Source of the DNA: Symbiodinium natans
Lineage: Eukaryota > Sar > Dinophyceae > Suessiales > Symbiodiniaceae
Assembly (NCBI GenBank): GCA_905221605.1
Contig: CAJNDS010002148.1
Location: 462,046-526,045, forward strand
Reading direction: 5' to 3'
Length of the DNA: 64,000 nt
How positions within the stretch are numbered: the first letter of the stretch is position 1; the number at the start of each line of letters is the position of its first letter. Below are positions 50,767 through 63,200 of this stretch, piece after piece. A program made the position numbers and the translations under genes. Under the pieces are notes generated by a model. The model saw nothing but the letters and a program-made list of their open reading frames with translations. It was not told where the DNA came from and searched no databases.

Positions 50767-51498
50767 GAAGAGCTTGAGGTTGCGGGGTATTTCCCAAAAC
50801 TCTCAAAGCCGACTGCACTTCTGCTAGGCCCCAGTCTGAGTTTCTAATGCAGCATCTAGGCTTCTGTAGCCCTAAACCCTAAACCCTGAACCCTGAGCCC
50901 TGAACCCTGAATCCCAAGCTGGCCCTAAACTCCCACATAGACACCCTGAGACTGCGAGCACTGCGACCTAAGTTCTGCTCATCCACCTGGCAGACACCGT
51001 GAAGAAGGATGCCGGCAATTTTGGGGTTTGGGGTTTGGGGTTCAGGGTTTAGGGTGGGCTGGCAGTTTTACTTGGCTGTCTTCTGGCTGGCTCTTAGGAC
51101 TTTAACCTTTTGGGGGTTTTGGTAGAAACTACAACAAGAAGCCTCGAAGTTAAACTTTTCGGGGTGTTTCAGAAGTCGGCCAAGTTTAGTGTTGAAGGTT
51201 TAGGGTTGCAGATTGCCCAAGTGGCTTGTGAACCCTTCAGGGTTTAGGGTTTAGGGTTTAGGGTTAGGGTTTAGGGTTTAGGGTTTACCCCTCAAACCCT
51301 AGCTGGGATGGGTTGGGTGGGGACTGCTACCAGTAAATGTCAGCGGGTCTTCTTGGGTTGCAGAGGGAACTAGTTCCCATCGCTACGTCAAAGCAACCTC
51401 GGTGCACCTCAAGCCCTAAACCCGAAAGCCATACCCTAAACCCTAAACCCTAAACCCTAAACCCTAAACCCTAAACCCCCCCACCTCAGACCTTTCAG
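50767..51498. other. Spacer with telomere-like blocks
   Basis: Short TTTAGGG blocks lie near 51020-51050 and 51236-51290, and CCCTAAA units at 51430-51476. An island at about 51364-51412 follows GGGTTGCAG but does not fit the phase of the next exons. Confidence 0.5.
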
Positions 51499-52899
51499 AC
51501 CAAAGCCAGCAGCCTGTTCTCCACAGTCGACAGACTTGGCACTGTTGGTGCTTGCATTTGGGCGTTCCAGTCTTTAGGGTTCAGGGTAGGGTTTAGGGTT
51601 TAGAGTTTAGGGCTCTATCTCTCTCTCTCTCTCTCTCTCTCCTCTCCTTTTTGGAAGTGTCCGTCGCCTCAGGAAAGGCACAAAGACATGCGAAGAAACT
51701 AACAAACAAGTTAGACCCCGTGGTCCACACATAAGGGTTTTACGAAAATAGGGGGTTCCGAGAAAGAAGGATCCACTGATAATGAGGACCCCAAAACGGT
51801 AATTACCCCTAACATCGTAAACCCTAAACCCTGAGCTCCCTGAACTCCCTAAACTCCCTAAACTCCCTACACCCCAAACCCCCATATGGGCCCCTTGTGA
51901 GCCCCAAGCTCCAGGTTTTAAGCTTCAGGGCTTGGGCTCGCCAAGCCCGAACCCCCTGCGCAGGAGAAGACATTGCTGTCCAAGATCTTCAAAACCGAGA
52001 ACAAAGGGCCACCCAGACAGCAGCTGCCTCAGCCTCTGGGTCTGTCTAGGGTTTAGGATTTAGGGTGTAGGGTTTAGGGTTTAGGGTTTCGGGTTTAGGG
52101 TTGAGGGTTGAGGGTTGAGGGTTTAGGGTTTTGGTGCCTGAACCTTACCCTGTTGGAGCATTTCTTACATGGCCTCCTGAAGCTCAACGGCCACTTCCGA
52201 GGCCTTTCCCAGGTTGGGGGCTTCCCTAAACCCTAAACCCTGAACCCTAAACCCTAAACCCTAAACCCTAAACCCCCAAACCCCTAAACCCCTAAACCCT
52301 AATCCCTAAACCCTAAACCCTGGAGAAATCCAAGCCCTTAGGCTGGAAGTTGCCGAATTTATGCGTGGCCTCGGCCGGCTGGGCATCCTCCATGAGATGG
52401 ACCTTACGCAGGCAGACCGGGAAGTAAGTAGGGTTTAGGGTTTAGGGTTTAGGGTTTAGGGTTTAGGGTTTAGGGTTTAGGGTTTAGGGTTTAGGGTTTA
52501 GGGTTTAGGGTTTAGGGTTTAGGGTTTAGGGCTGAGGTTGGGATGTTCCCCCTTATAGTAACAGGCCTTAGCAGGGGTTATGGTACCCTCTTAAGGACTG
52601 TTACTATAAGGGGGAACATCCCAAGCTTTAGGCTGTCAGGGTTTAGGGTTTAGGGTTTAGGGTTGAGTGTTTAGGGTTTAGGGTTTAGGGTTTAGGTTAG
52701 GGCGCTTAACAAGAAGCTGGCCGAGTGTTTGGCCGACCTTGCTTGGCATCAAGAGTGGTGCCTCGAGCGTATTGCGGGCATCGGGTTTAGGGTTTAGGGT
52801 TTAGGGCTTAGGGTTTAGGGTTTAGGGTTTAGGGTTTAGGGTTTAGGGTTTAGGGATGATGCAGAAACTCGGGAGCGCTGGAACCTATCACAGTGTTGA
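51499..52899 (+). CDS. 3' exons of a host gene (51499-51547, 51964-52039, 52342-52423, 52696-52784, 52854-52899)
   Basis: Five islands join with exact phase at every junction and end in TGA at 52897-52899. Exon 1 follows CCTTTCAG and ends before GTGCTT. Exon 2 follows CTGCGCAG. Exon 3 ends at the strong donor GTAAGT. The joined frame has a Gln/Ala-rich helix, then LEVAEFMRGLGRLGILHEMD and ALNKKLAECLADLAWHQEWC. The EFMRGLGRL pattern followed by a coiled coil resembles the segment behind the EF-hand in dinoflagellate ion-channel proteins. That is a weak guess. The upstream exons are not found. The phase agreement is the main evidence that this is a real gene. Confidence 0.6.
52537..52624. mobile_element. 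Foldback element, family 1 copy b
   Basis: The 27-28-bp arms (52537-52564 and 52598-52624) are almost perfectly inverted: GTTGGGATGTTCCCCCTTAT against ATAAGGGGGAACATCCCAA. The arms match the outer arms of 12439-12640. It sits in the intron between 52424 and 52695. Confidence 0.8.
52785..52853 (+). other. 69-base intron made only of TTTAGGG-type units
   Basis: The segment from GTTTAGGG to GGGTTTAG contains about ten repeat units and nothing else (one unit reads CTTAGGG). Removing it joins two open islands in phase and leads to a stop 46 bases later. The repeat itself supplies the GT start and the AG end. Confidence 0.55.
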
Positions 52900-53720
52900 G
52901 GCGTTTGGCATCTTGATGAGAGTTCGTACGGGGGACGTGTGAGAAGTTCCAGTGACATGATTTTCGAAGGACTCATTCGGGAGTGCTTGCGCCGCTTGAA
53001 GGCGGGAACAAGTTCGACCAAAGATGTTCCCGAGGACCACCTGTGCCCACTTCCAGTCCACGAACAAGAAACTGGCATGTTACAGCCGATGGCTGTGCAC
53101 GGCATCTTCCCCATTCTCCAAGACCTCTTGTCCACAGATTTGGCCAGATGGGCTGCGCTTCCGGTGGCAGATGCTGGATTGAGGCACCTTAAATCCTCAA
53201 CCCTAGAGTGGGTTTCGGGGTTAAGGCTCAAGTCTTGACTAGAGCTCATGGACGTCCGACAGAAACGTTTTGTGATTCAGAAGCAGCGCATGTTAGGGAA
53301 CCCCAAAACCCGTAAAACCTCAGACCCTACCAAGGCACTCCATCTACCCTTGAACCTTTCGGCCCTCATTGCTGTAGGGTTTAGGGCTTAGGGTTTAGGG
53401 TTTTGGGTTCGCAGGTACAACCCTGAACCCTCGAACGTAAACCCTCTCCAGCCCGCAATGCCAAGCCCGAAATCTACTAAACCCCTGATCACCCAGCCCG
53501 AAACCCTAAACCCTAAACCCCAAACCCTAAACCCCAAACCCTAAACCCTAAACGCCGGGAGCCCTCCAAACTTGAGCTGTTGGGGAGGCTTAGGATTTGG
53601 GGTTTAGGGCTGACGGAGAGTCGTTAGGTCTTTCCGGGGCTTTCTTGGGTTCAGGGTTTAGGGTTTAGGATTTAGGGTCTAGGGTTTAGGGTTTAGGGTT
53701 TTGAGTAAGGAAACTCATCC
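52900..53720. other. Unique region then telomere-like repeats
   Basis: 52900-53250 is non-repetitive. It holds a 99-residue open frame (52939-53238) that starts with MRSSSDMIFEGLIRECLRRL; it may be 3' UTR of the preceding gene or part of another. CCCTAAA/TTTAGGG blocks follow at 53500-53560 and 53645-53700. Confidence 0.4.
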
Positions 53721-54310
53721 CCAAGGGACTAAAGGAGGGACTGGGTATATAGGGACTATACAAGGTGTATACATATGTATATATATATATATATGTTTAT
53801 TTATTTAGTTAGTTATGTAATTATTTATGGGGAGTAAAAAAGTCGTATATATACATATATTACATATCAGATTAAGAGTCCCTCTAGGAGTCCCTCTCTT
53901 CACTCCTTAGTATCTGCAGAAGGTTCATGTTCGGGCCTTTCTTCTTCCAACCTTCGCCTTTCGGCCTTCTTGAACTTTAAAGCCAACAAACCTCCATCCC
54001 CTCTTGTCCCCCCCGCACAAAAGAAAGCTGGAGACACCAAGGGATTCCCCTAAACGCTAAGCCCTAAACCCTAAGCCCTAAACCCTAAACCCTAAACCCT
54101 CAACACTAAACCCTAAACCCTAAGCCCTAAACCCTAAACACTAAACCCTAAACCCTAAACCCTAAACCCTAAACCCTCAACACTAAACCCTAAACCCTAA
54201 ACCCTAAACCCTAAACCCTAAACCCTAAACCCTAAACCCTAAACCCTAAACCCTAAACCCTAAACCCTAAACCCTAAACCGCACCTGAGCCCTCAACAGC
54301 CATCTTGCAG
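53721..54310. repeat. AT-rich patch and long CCCTAAA array
   Basis: A TATATA-rich patch lies at 53755-53865. A CCCTAAA array with variants CCCTCAACA and CCCTAAACA runs from about 54050 to 54280, the longest in the window. Confidence 0.85.
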
Positions 54311-54386
54311 GAAGAGCTGTGTGAAGCCCTGATGGAGGTGGACCCGAGCCCGCAACCCAGCTCTTGGAGTTTTCTGCAGATCTGGG
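54311..54386 (+). other. Exon-like island
   Basis: It follows CATCTTGCAG and ends before GGTTTAGG. The frame EELCEALMEVDPSPQPSSWS is open. The parent gene is unknown. Confidence 0.4.
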
Positions 54387-54758
54387 GTTTAGGGTTTGGG
54401 GTTTAGGGTTTAGTGTTTAGGGGTTAGGGGTTAGGGTTTAGGGGTTTAGAGTTTAGGGTTTAGGGTTTGGGGTGGGTGGGCGTCGGCTTTGGAGTTTTAC
54501 GGAGTTACCCACGCCTTGGGGTTGAGAACATGTGGGCTTCAGGGTTCAGAGTCTTAGCACGGCTTCAAACCCGCAGATGCGTTGGGCTTGCGCGGCTCCT
54601 AGACCTACAATCAATGCACCCTAACGCCCAAACCCTTAACCCTATACTCTAAACGTTAAACCCTAAACCCTAAACCCTAAACCCTAAACCCTAAACCCTA
54701 AACCCTAAACCCTAAACCCTAAACCCTAAACCCTAAACCCTCTCCATCCTCCCTGCAG

Positions 54759-54830
54759 CCTTCGACGGGCGCGTGCACCTTCCAGTGCTCAGCCGTGCCA
54801 TTACGGCTGGGGAGCCCGGAGAATGTGAGG
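54759..54830 (+). other. Exon-like island
   Basis: It follows the strong acceptor CTCCCTGCAG and ends at GGTTTAGG or at GTGAGG five bases earlier. The frame FDGRVHLPVLSRAITAGEPG is open. The parent gene is unknown. Confidence 0.4.
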
Positions 54831-56381
54831 GTTTAGGGTTTAGGGTTTAGGGGTGAGGGTTCAGGGTTCAGGGTTTAGGGTATGTAACGCAAGGTGCCCT
54901 GGCACTCCCACTGCTCCCTAAGGCTCCCTAGGCTGCCTAAGCATCCCTAGGTACCTCCCCTTCATGGACCCCTTCCGATAAGTTTTCTCCCAGATGTTGA
55001 AGAAAATTTCAGAACCAGCAGCCCCAGGTTCAAATCACCTGATTACCTACATCCTACACGACATAAAACCCCACAAGCCCCTAAACCCTATAAGCCCTAC
55101 ACCCCATAGGCCCTAAACCCTATAAGCCCCACAAGCCCTAAACCCTATAAGCCCTAAACCCTAGAAGCCCTAAACCCTAGAAGCCCTACACCCTAAGCAC
55201 CACTGTGGCCTTCAGCCGTCCAAAAACGTGGGCCGCCTGAGTCCTCTGGAGTTCTCTGGAGATGTGTGACCCTGTGTGACCCTCACGTAGACAGCTTAGG
55301 GTTTAGGGTTTAGGGTTTAGGGTTTCGGGTTTCGGGTTTCGGGTTTAGGGAGCTGACCAGACCGGCCTCGGTTGCCAAGCCTTGCAAGGACACCCGAGCA
55401 GCAGGAAGCCAAGCAGAAGGAGAATGTATTCATATCCCCCGTGTCGACACGCAGTATGGAAGCCCCCTAAACCCTCAACCCTCAAGCGCTCAACCCCCTC
55501 AAGCCCTAAAGGAAGTAGGGGCCCCTACCATGCTCGCTACGTTGAACTCTCCGAAGCCCTCAGTTTCCGCAGCCCTTGTTTGCCCCGAAAGGGCCAAAGC
55601 GCCCCCTTATCCAGAGAGCCGGCTTCGATGTCTTGATGTTTGTAGGTTCATCTCGGTTTGAAGGGTTTTAGGGGTTCCAGGGTGTAGGGCTTTAGGGTTC
55701 TTTAGGGTTTAGGGCTACGTAGCCCAAATCCTCTGGGATCCCTATGGATCCCTAATCTGATTTAAGGCAAATTCCTCATTGAATCGGGTTTGGGCTCTTT
55801 GGGTACTTTGAGGGACGCAGGTCTGACTCTAACCCTTCATAGCCCTCAAATCCTAAGCCCTGAGCCCAGCATTCAACCAGCAGCCCCTCAAACCAAGAAC
55901 TGGTTCAGGGCTGTGAGCCTTTCAGTGCATGCGTTTCAGGAAAAGGGCATTTTTAAAAAAGTGAAAAACAAAAGCGCCATGGCTCTTCGCGCAGAGACAT
56001 GCTCAAGCCTCCCAAAGTCTTCTCGGCCCATGAGTAGTTCAGAGACTATGCCTTTGTAGGCTTAAGGATCCCTAAACGCTCAACCAAGCTCGGACCCAGA
56101 GTAGGCCCTTATTCCTTTTTGTTTAGGTTTTGGGTTTCCTTACAAGCCCCTTTAAACCAAAAAAGGGCACCCTTGTTATTCCTAGGTTACTCTTAAGTAT
56201 TAGCAAGGCATGTAGGCCCCAAGCCCTAAACCCTAGACTACACCCTAAACCCTGAACCCTACACCCTAAACTCCCTAAACTCCCTTAAACCCTAGACCCT
56301 ACTCCCTAAACAAACCCTAAACCCTAACCCTTAAGCCTTTTTACCTTAAGCCCTAAAAAAACCCAACAGAACTTTGTCCAG
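54831..56381. other. Spacer with scattered CCCTAAA/CCCTATAAG units
   Basis: TTTAGGG units lie at 54831-54855 and 55295-55350, and CCCTATAAGC-like units at 55075-55195. There is mixed DNA around 55400-56060 with no convincing frame, and CCCTAAA-like units at 56220-56330. Confidence 0.5.
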
Positions 56382-56465
56382 GTCGTCGAGGCGAACGCCG
56401 CAGAGCACCGAAAGCACATGAAGGGAGAGGAGGAGCTGAGACATGCGAGGGCGCTAGAAGCCCAA
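56382..56465 (+). other. Exon-like island, coiled-coil type
   Basis: It follows TTTGTCCAG and ends before GTAGAC. The length is 84 bases, 28 codons. The frame VVEANAAEHRKHMKGEEELR is charged and helical. It may belong with the similar island at 59467. Confidence 0.45.
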
Positions 56466-58332
56466 GTAGACCCTGTAGAAGCCCAAAACCGTAAAACCCC
56501 CAAAAATCGATAGGGTTTAGGGTTTAGGGTTTAGGGTTTAGGGTTTAGGGTTTAGGGTTTAGGGTTTAGGGTTTCGGGTTTAGGGTTTAGGGTTTAGGGT
56601 TTAGGGTTTAGGGTTGTTTAGGGTTGTTTAGGGTTAAGGACCCTAGAACCCTAAAACCCGAACCCTAAAACCCGAGAGCCCTGAAGCCCTAAAGCCCTGA
56701 AACCCTATACGCCTGCGGGCTTTAGGGTAATTCTTAGAAGGGAGAGAGGAGGAGTTAGGTGCCCTACATCGTCCCTTAAAGTGTATATATCCCTGCACCC
56801 TAAACCCTCATTCCCTACGAATAACCTGGCGCCGTTGGAAGCCCCCGGCGGGTGACCCATTGCAGGGTTGAGGGTTTTGGGATTTCGTGTTTAGGGTTGT
56901 GGGGTTTAGGGATTTAGGGTTTGGGGTTTGGGGTCTGCGCTTAGGGTTTAGGGTGTGGGGTCTAGGGTTTAGTATCTAGGGTTTGCGGACTTAGGGTTTT
57001 GGATGTTGCCAGGCCCTAAGCCCGAGCCCCCAAAAGTACCCCTTCGTACATCTACTCTCAACAGCTGGGAGCTTGTACTGCTTTACCATCGCACATAGTA
57101 TCATACTTTTACAAACCTCAAACCCTAAACCCGAATCAAGCCCTAAACCCCAAATCCGAAACCCCAAACCCCAAACCCTAAACCCTAACCCCCAAACCCT
57201 AAACCCTGAACCCTACACCTCCTCCTTCCTCTGTCCATTTCGGCTGAGCTTTGCCCCCCCATCGTCCCCCCGCCCCTCGTCCGGGCCATGGCCGGGACCT
57301 TAGGGTTTAGGGTTTAGGGTTTGGCGTTTAGGGTTTAGGGTTTCGGGTTAGGGTTTGGGGTTTAGGGTTTGGGGTTTCGGGTTTAGGGTTTAGGGTTTAG
57401 CGAACTACGTGCTTCACTAAGCATACTTCATTTAGTAACTCATGGGGTTGAGGGCTTCGGGTTTAGGGTCCCGAGGCTGAGAGGGGACTCTGAGCCCCAT
57501 GTCCCAACGCATTCTTCAAGGACGCCCTAGATTCGTTTGGGGTTTGGGGTTTAGGGTTTGGGTTTTGGGGTTTGGGGTTTGGGGTTCAGGGGTTGAGGTT
57601 CAAGCTTTATAGGCATTAACTCTCAGAGCTTCGGGCTTTGCGAGGCTGCTACAAGGATGTCCCAAGCTAGGGTACCTGTTTGAGGGCTTCCTGACACTTT
57701 GGGGCTCTTCTTGTTGTACAATAAACCCTAAACCCTAAACCCTAAACCCTAAAACGCGGGGGCCCTTGTGGCTCGTAGGGCTTCAGGGTGTGAAGGGCTT
57801 ACAGGGTTTAAGGTTTGCCGCTCCCCCATCCTGGGTCTGGCTTTCACGGTTTAGGAATGTAGGGTACAACCGAATTTAGGGTTTAGGGTTTAGGGTTTAG
57901 GGTTTAGGAATGCCCAAACTGCCAAAGCCCTACCATGAATGCGAAGGAACTCGCGTTGACCCCATATGGCATGCCAACGGAAACGTACTCGGAGGTTCAT
58001 GGTACTTAGTAACTAATTATATCAGTACTTATAAACCGCTTATAAGGTCTTATAATATTATAAGCCCCTTAAGTGCCCTGACATGGTTATAAGTACAGTT
58101 GTAAGTACAGTAACCCTAAACCCTAAACCCTAAACCCTAAACCCTAAACCCTAGACCCTAAACCCTAAACCCTAAACCCTAAACCCTAAACCCTAAACCC
58201 TAAACCCTAAACCCTAAACCCTTACTCTGAATCCTAAATTGTGGGATGTCAATCTGGTGTCTCATGAGTGGCCACCTTGCGATTGCGGCGGGAGAAGTAC
58301 TCGATGCACTTGACAAGAACTTTAAGAGAGTA
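56466..58332. repeat. Telomere-like arrays and spacers
   Basis: TTTAGGG arrays lie at 56512-56625, 57299-57400 and 57875-57905. CCCTAAA arrays lie at 57720-57750 and 58112-58220. TTTGGGG variants lie at 57537-57590. No gene is supported. Confidence 0.75.
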
Positions 58333-58453
58333 GGGACCCAAAGAACCACATAAACATCAGGATCCTACAAACAGGGCCAATCGGAATCCCCCTTAAAGAG
58401 GGGCCCTTATACCCTAATAGTGGGATCCTTATGTTTATGTGGTTTTTGTCCCC
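58333..58453. mobile_element. Foldback element, single copy seen
   Basis: AACCACATAAACAT then AGGATCC at the left and GGATCC then ATGTTTATGTGGTT at the right are inverted. The GGGAC/GTCCC ends extend the stem. About 120 bp. Confidence 0.6.
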
Positions 58454-59418
58454 CCTTAAAGAGACAATGGACACAAACGTCCCTGCAGGTCAACAAAAGC
58501 CCTAAACCCTAAAGCCAAAACCCTAAACCCTAAGCCCAAAACCCTAAACACCCCACATCCCTAGACCCCATGAAAGACCACTTGAAACTCTCGCCAAAAA
58601 GCCCCCTTAAGAACCCTACTAAGCGGTTTAGGGTTTAGGGCTCGAAGCCGCGAACTCCATAAGGGTTCAGGGTTCAGGGTTCAGGGTTCAGGGTTCAGGG
58701 TTCAGGGTTTAGGGTTTAGGGTTTAGGGTTTAGGGTTTAGGGTTTGCTCCCGAAGCCTCGGTTCGTTTTGCCCAGGCTCGGCTCGTGCCTTTGCTCGGCG
58801 CCGCAGCTCTTGGCCTGGCTGCTGCCCAGGCCCAGGGTGCTTATTGGGGGTTTAGGGTTTAGGGTTGAGGGTTTAGGGTTTAGGGAGTTTCGGGGTTGAG
58901 GGTTTAGGGGTTTGGGCTTCCTAGCTTTTGAGTGGTACCTTTTGGTCCTTTTGGGGTTTGGAGTTCCCTTGTAATTGCAATGAGGTGCTACCCTAGTTTT
59001 GGACCGATCTATGGCCCCTCATCGGAAGCATGTTCCGTTGTGTGGACATAGAAATCAAGTGAAGATGAAAAAGGCGAAGCTCCAAACCCTAAACATGTAA
59101 GGCCTGTTCTCAGTTTTTGAGTTTTTTTTTTTTTTTTTTTGGGGGGGGGGGGGGGGGCGGGGCATAGCCAGAGGCTCCTACAGTGTCGAGCATTCAGGGG
59201 TAAGGGTTTAGGGTACTTGTGGGGTCCGTCAGTGTTTTGGGCTTGAGGTTTTTGAGGTTTGCGCGTCGATTGCGCGTTAAGGTTTTCTAGGTAGGCCTTC
59301 AAGGGGTTAGGGGGTACGGTCTGAGTGTCACGAATCACGAACCTTTCGTCCTGCGTTCAGCAACACGGCACCACGATTCGTTAGTACCACACACGATGAC
59401 CGCTCGTGCATCGTGTTC
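58454..59418. other. Telomere-like blocks and spacer
   Basis: TTCAGGG/TTTAGGG units lie at 58665-58745. An island near 58770-58850 is open and very hydrophobic (ARLVPLLGAAALGLAAAQAQ), perhaps a signal-peptide exon. A T tract and G tract meet at 59117-59157. Confidence 0.45.
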
Positions 59419-59508
59419 GCTGTTGTTGCTGAGCTGACCCTTTGTCGATGACAGCTGTGCTCGCAGGGCTACAAAGCAGAATTGGCAAAGACTCAAGCCT
59501 CTGTGGAA
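59419..59508 (+). repeat. 90-bp duplicated intron/exon edge, copy 1
   Basis: The segment from GCTGTTGTTGCTGAGCTGAC to CTGTGGAA recurs at 60148-60237 with one visible difference. It includes an acceptor-like GCTCGCAG and the start of the exon-like frame at 59467. Confidence 0.8.
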
Positions 59509-59520
59509 GCCATGAAGAAG
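59467..59520 (+). other. Exon-like island, coiled-coil type
   Basis: It follows GTGCTCGCAG and ends before GTCGGTTG. The 18 codons read GYKAELAKTQASVEAMKK. The frame stays open to 59676 if unspliced. The family is unknown. Confidence 0.4.
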
Positions 59521-59729
59521 GTCGGTTGGGACGCTGCACTGAGACGACAGCGTTTCTCCTTCTTGAAGCTTCAGTCTCTACTGCTAGATCGTGCTACTGA
59601 AAACGGCATGTGGCATCGTTCCATCACCAATTGCGTGTGCCAAATCGTGATTGCACATGATGGCACATCCCGCTGAAAGGCAAAGGAGGAGGCTGAAGAG
59701 GAGGCTGGGTATTGCGACTGTGACAAGAA

Positions 59730-59900
<171 letters not shown>

Positions 59901-60147
59901 GAAATACAGGGTGGTGTTACGAGGCAAAGTCCTCAAAGGAGCAATACGAGTCGGAAATCGAGGCTGGCCTGGATCACTCACCGGATGCTATGGAATGCCG
60001 GTTCCCTTGATCAGTTCAGACACATTCCTGCCCCAGGTTTTCTTTCTTCCGTGTTTTTCACAAGACAATGAAGCGCGTGCATGAACTCACAATCGTTGTA
60101 GAGGTAGGCCAGTCCAAAAGGCAGTTGCGTTCCTGTGTCTAGTGCGC

Positions 60148-60237
60148 GCTGTTGTTGCTGAGCTGACCCTTTGTCGATGACAGCTGTGCTCGCAGGGCTA
60201 CAACGCAGAATTGGCAAAGACTCAAGCCTCTGTGGAA
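60148..60237 (+). repeat. 90-bp duplicated intron/exon edge, copy 2
   Basis: This is the second copy of 59419-59508. The match stops directly after CTGTGGAA, so the exon-like part is truncated here. Confidence 0.8.
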
Positions 60238-63200
60238 TGTTCTATTTAAATTGTGCGTGTGTGTGTATATATATGTTACAGTTCATCAAGCACGGCAAGA
60301 GTACCTTCCGCACGTCTTGTATTTGTGGACAAGCGAAAACATATCATACTCAGCTCTCTGTACCTCAACCCAGTCGTGTGTGACTAAATGCCAGCTCTCT
60401 TTTTCGTGGCTTCCTGAGACACCCAATGTTATTGTTTGTGTCTCTGTGTGTGTGTGTGTGTGACACAGAAAATGTCACTGTTTTTCTTAATGGTGCAGAG
60501 CATCTTGTCGTTCCGTGCGTTTATCATTATGTATGTTTGGTCTGCACGATGCGAGAAACACGGTTCCTTGTCTTACTCGAAACTCAACCTTGAGGCGTTA
60601 TAGTCCTAATTCCTAGTTGATAGAATTTACAACAGCCAGCGCGTTCCTGCAACGTTGCTGCACGTGCCTCCTGCAGGCACGTTTTATGTCAAAGTTGTTT
60701 TCAAGTCATCAATGCTGGCACTATGCCCAAGTCGTGGCCTTGAAGTTCAAGTTTAAGATAACGCTTGATGGAAATTTTAGGAATGGTTGTTGGGATGGGC
60801 AGATTGGCAACTCATACGGTTCCACGTCCTGGTTATCCCGATTCTGAGCATATGTTTTGGCTTGTTGTCTGGTTGACAGGTTTAGGGTTTAGGGTTACAG
60901 CCCCCAAAGGCTCAATTGCTAGCCTTAAACCCTTATGTATTCCCCAACTTTCTCCTTCGCCTCGTTGATTTTTTCGATGCTGTTACTATTTATTACCGGG
61001 GCAACTGGGCACTGCGATTGCCACGACAAGCAGCATCAGTTTCGACTTTTGACGACGTGCGAGCCCTGTAGTTCCGACCAGCCGTAAGCATAAGTTTTGC
61101 AGGCACTACCGGATGCAAGAACTTGTTATCCGATTATGTTAGGTGAATCTTGAACATTCCATCGCCGTTGTCTTCCAGTACGCAAGACAGACACTTTGCT
61201 CAGATCCTCGAGATGGAGCCAATATGGCGCGAGGCACACGTTGCTTTCGACAGCAAGAGTGTTTTCATAGAAAGAGCTTCTGCGTCTAGACGGGTGTGCA
61301 ATCTTTGTCGTAAATCAGGACCAGCGAAAACATTTCGAGATTTTGGATACTTCCAATGTTCGTGTGCTTGTGTGCCCACGGCGACAGATCCAGAGAATAT
61401 CTTAGCGCGCAATTGGCGCGGCGCTTCTCAGGGTGACGGCACCAGGCTTTCAGGTTTCATGACATGAGGCAAAGGCAAATTGCGACAGTGTGAGAAATGT
61501 AGTAAGGGGCAGATTTCACTCGCGCCAGTACCACCGTTGCATTGCCTTGCCCAGATGTGTGAGTACAGGAAGCTGCCGAAGACCTCCGCGGCCGTGAGCT
61601 GCTGGAGGATTAATAAGCGGGCGCATTGTGGCCGATAGGCTCATTTTGCTTGATCCACGTATCGGCTAAACAGCCTGAATGCCAAACACGTGGCAGATGT
61701 AGGACGGCAAGGGAGCCTCGTTGTGTTGTTTTTTCTCAAATCCTCCCAATTTGAACTCCCAAGACTGTTGGATCCTCGATGGTTTGTCTGCTTACAGACT
61801 CTGATTCCACACGGATTTTCGCGCGGCAACAGAATCATTGTTGTGGCGTACAGTGAAAATTTCATGAGGGTTTGTTCCTAAACAGGAATTATGGGACGGA
61901 TCCAAGTCGAGCGGTCCGCTTCGCACCTTCAATCACAGAGTTTGCAAGCTGCAAGCCTTGCTAGTTTCTTGGCTCGCAGCAGCCGGGGCAACCGACTTTT
62001 CTCAACGTGCCGCCGAGAAGTCTCAATTTATTGGAGTTGATGTGGACATCAGCCAGCTCTTTTTCTATACCCAATTGGGACATCGCAATCTCTAGCCTAG
62101 GCAACAGTTAATTTACCCTAAAAAAACCTTAAACAACCCTCGCCCCTGAACCTTACGGACATCTTCTGGCGAAGCGGTCTGCGCGTATCATGTGTCAGAT
62201 GCCGAGAAGCTTCGTGCTTATGCCTCAGTAGAACACCCGGTCAGAAGTTGCCGTTGCGGGGGTAAGTCCTCGTCCAGTGGTAAGTCGGACAAGTGGAACA
62301 GTTGTTCAAAGGACCTGCCTGCAACTCTCCGTGACTCTTCGCTTCACCCTTCGGATGCTAGCGCAGCACCTGCTGAGAAAAAATCTGTCCTGCTGCTCAT
62401 ATCTGGTACTGGGCAGGGCTGATGCCAGTGCAACCGATTGTTTTGTTTCTCGACAGCTTGGTCGAAGCAATAAACCACGTAATCTTAACGCGACCAGCGT
62501 TCATCGAGTTTATGAACCTCAGTCTTCCGTATATGGATGCGTGCGATTGGGAGGACTGCGACTGTGACGGTTTTTGCAGCGCATCAGTTGTTCACTCACT
62601 TTAAAATTTAGTAATGATCCATATGCTTTCGAGGAAAGATTTGTCTGGCTTGAACGAGAAGGTGTTCCAGTGGCCACATGGCGTGAATGATTGTCGCTTG
62701 TCGGCGCATGGAAGACACTTGTACTTTTAGGCTTCTTCGGCAAAATGGCACGCGGGCTGGCTCCACACACTCTTGCACTGAAGTGCCAGCTGCACTGAGT
62801 ATACACACACACAGTGATGAGTCATTACTTGAGTTGTGTATAGTTGTTTGCGCAGTTAAGGCGAGAGGTTTCTGAACTTCTGCGTTGATCTGACGACCGA
62901 GAAAGTCAAGGGCATCTTTTGTTCGGGCCGGCGTCATTTTTTCGTCTACGTCATGTATGAAAGCCAGGTCCTTTACATGCCACGCGGTGTAATGCACCAG
63001 CATTTCTGAGCATGAACACGCACCTCCGAACGAAATACAGAACACTTTACTGTGACATTTGAGGCGAACATAAACGGCCATGTTTTTGTACGACCTCGGC
63101 ATTGCGGACAGGCCAAACACGCTTGTTGAAGAAAGCGTATGCATCGACGCACGCAGTGAGCTGATGCGCAAATGATTGCCGTGCGTGTTGCTCTGTGTTT

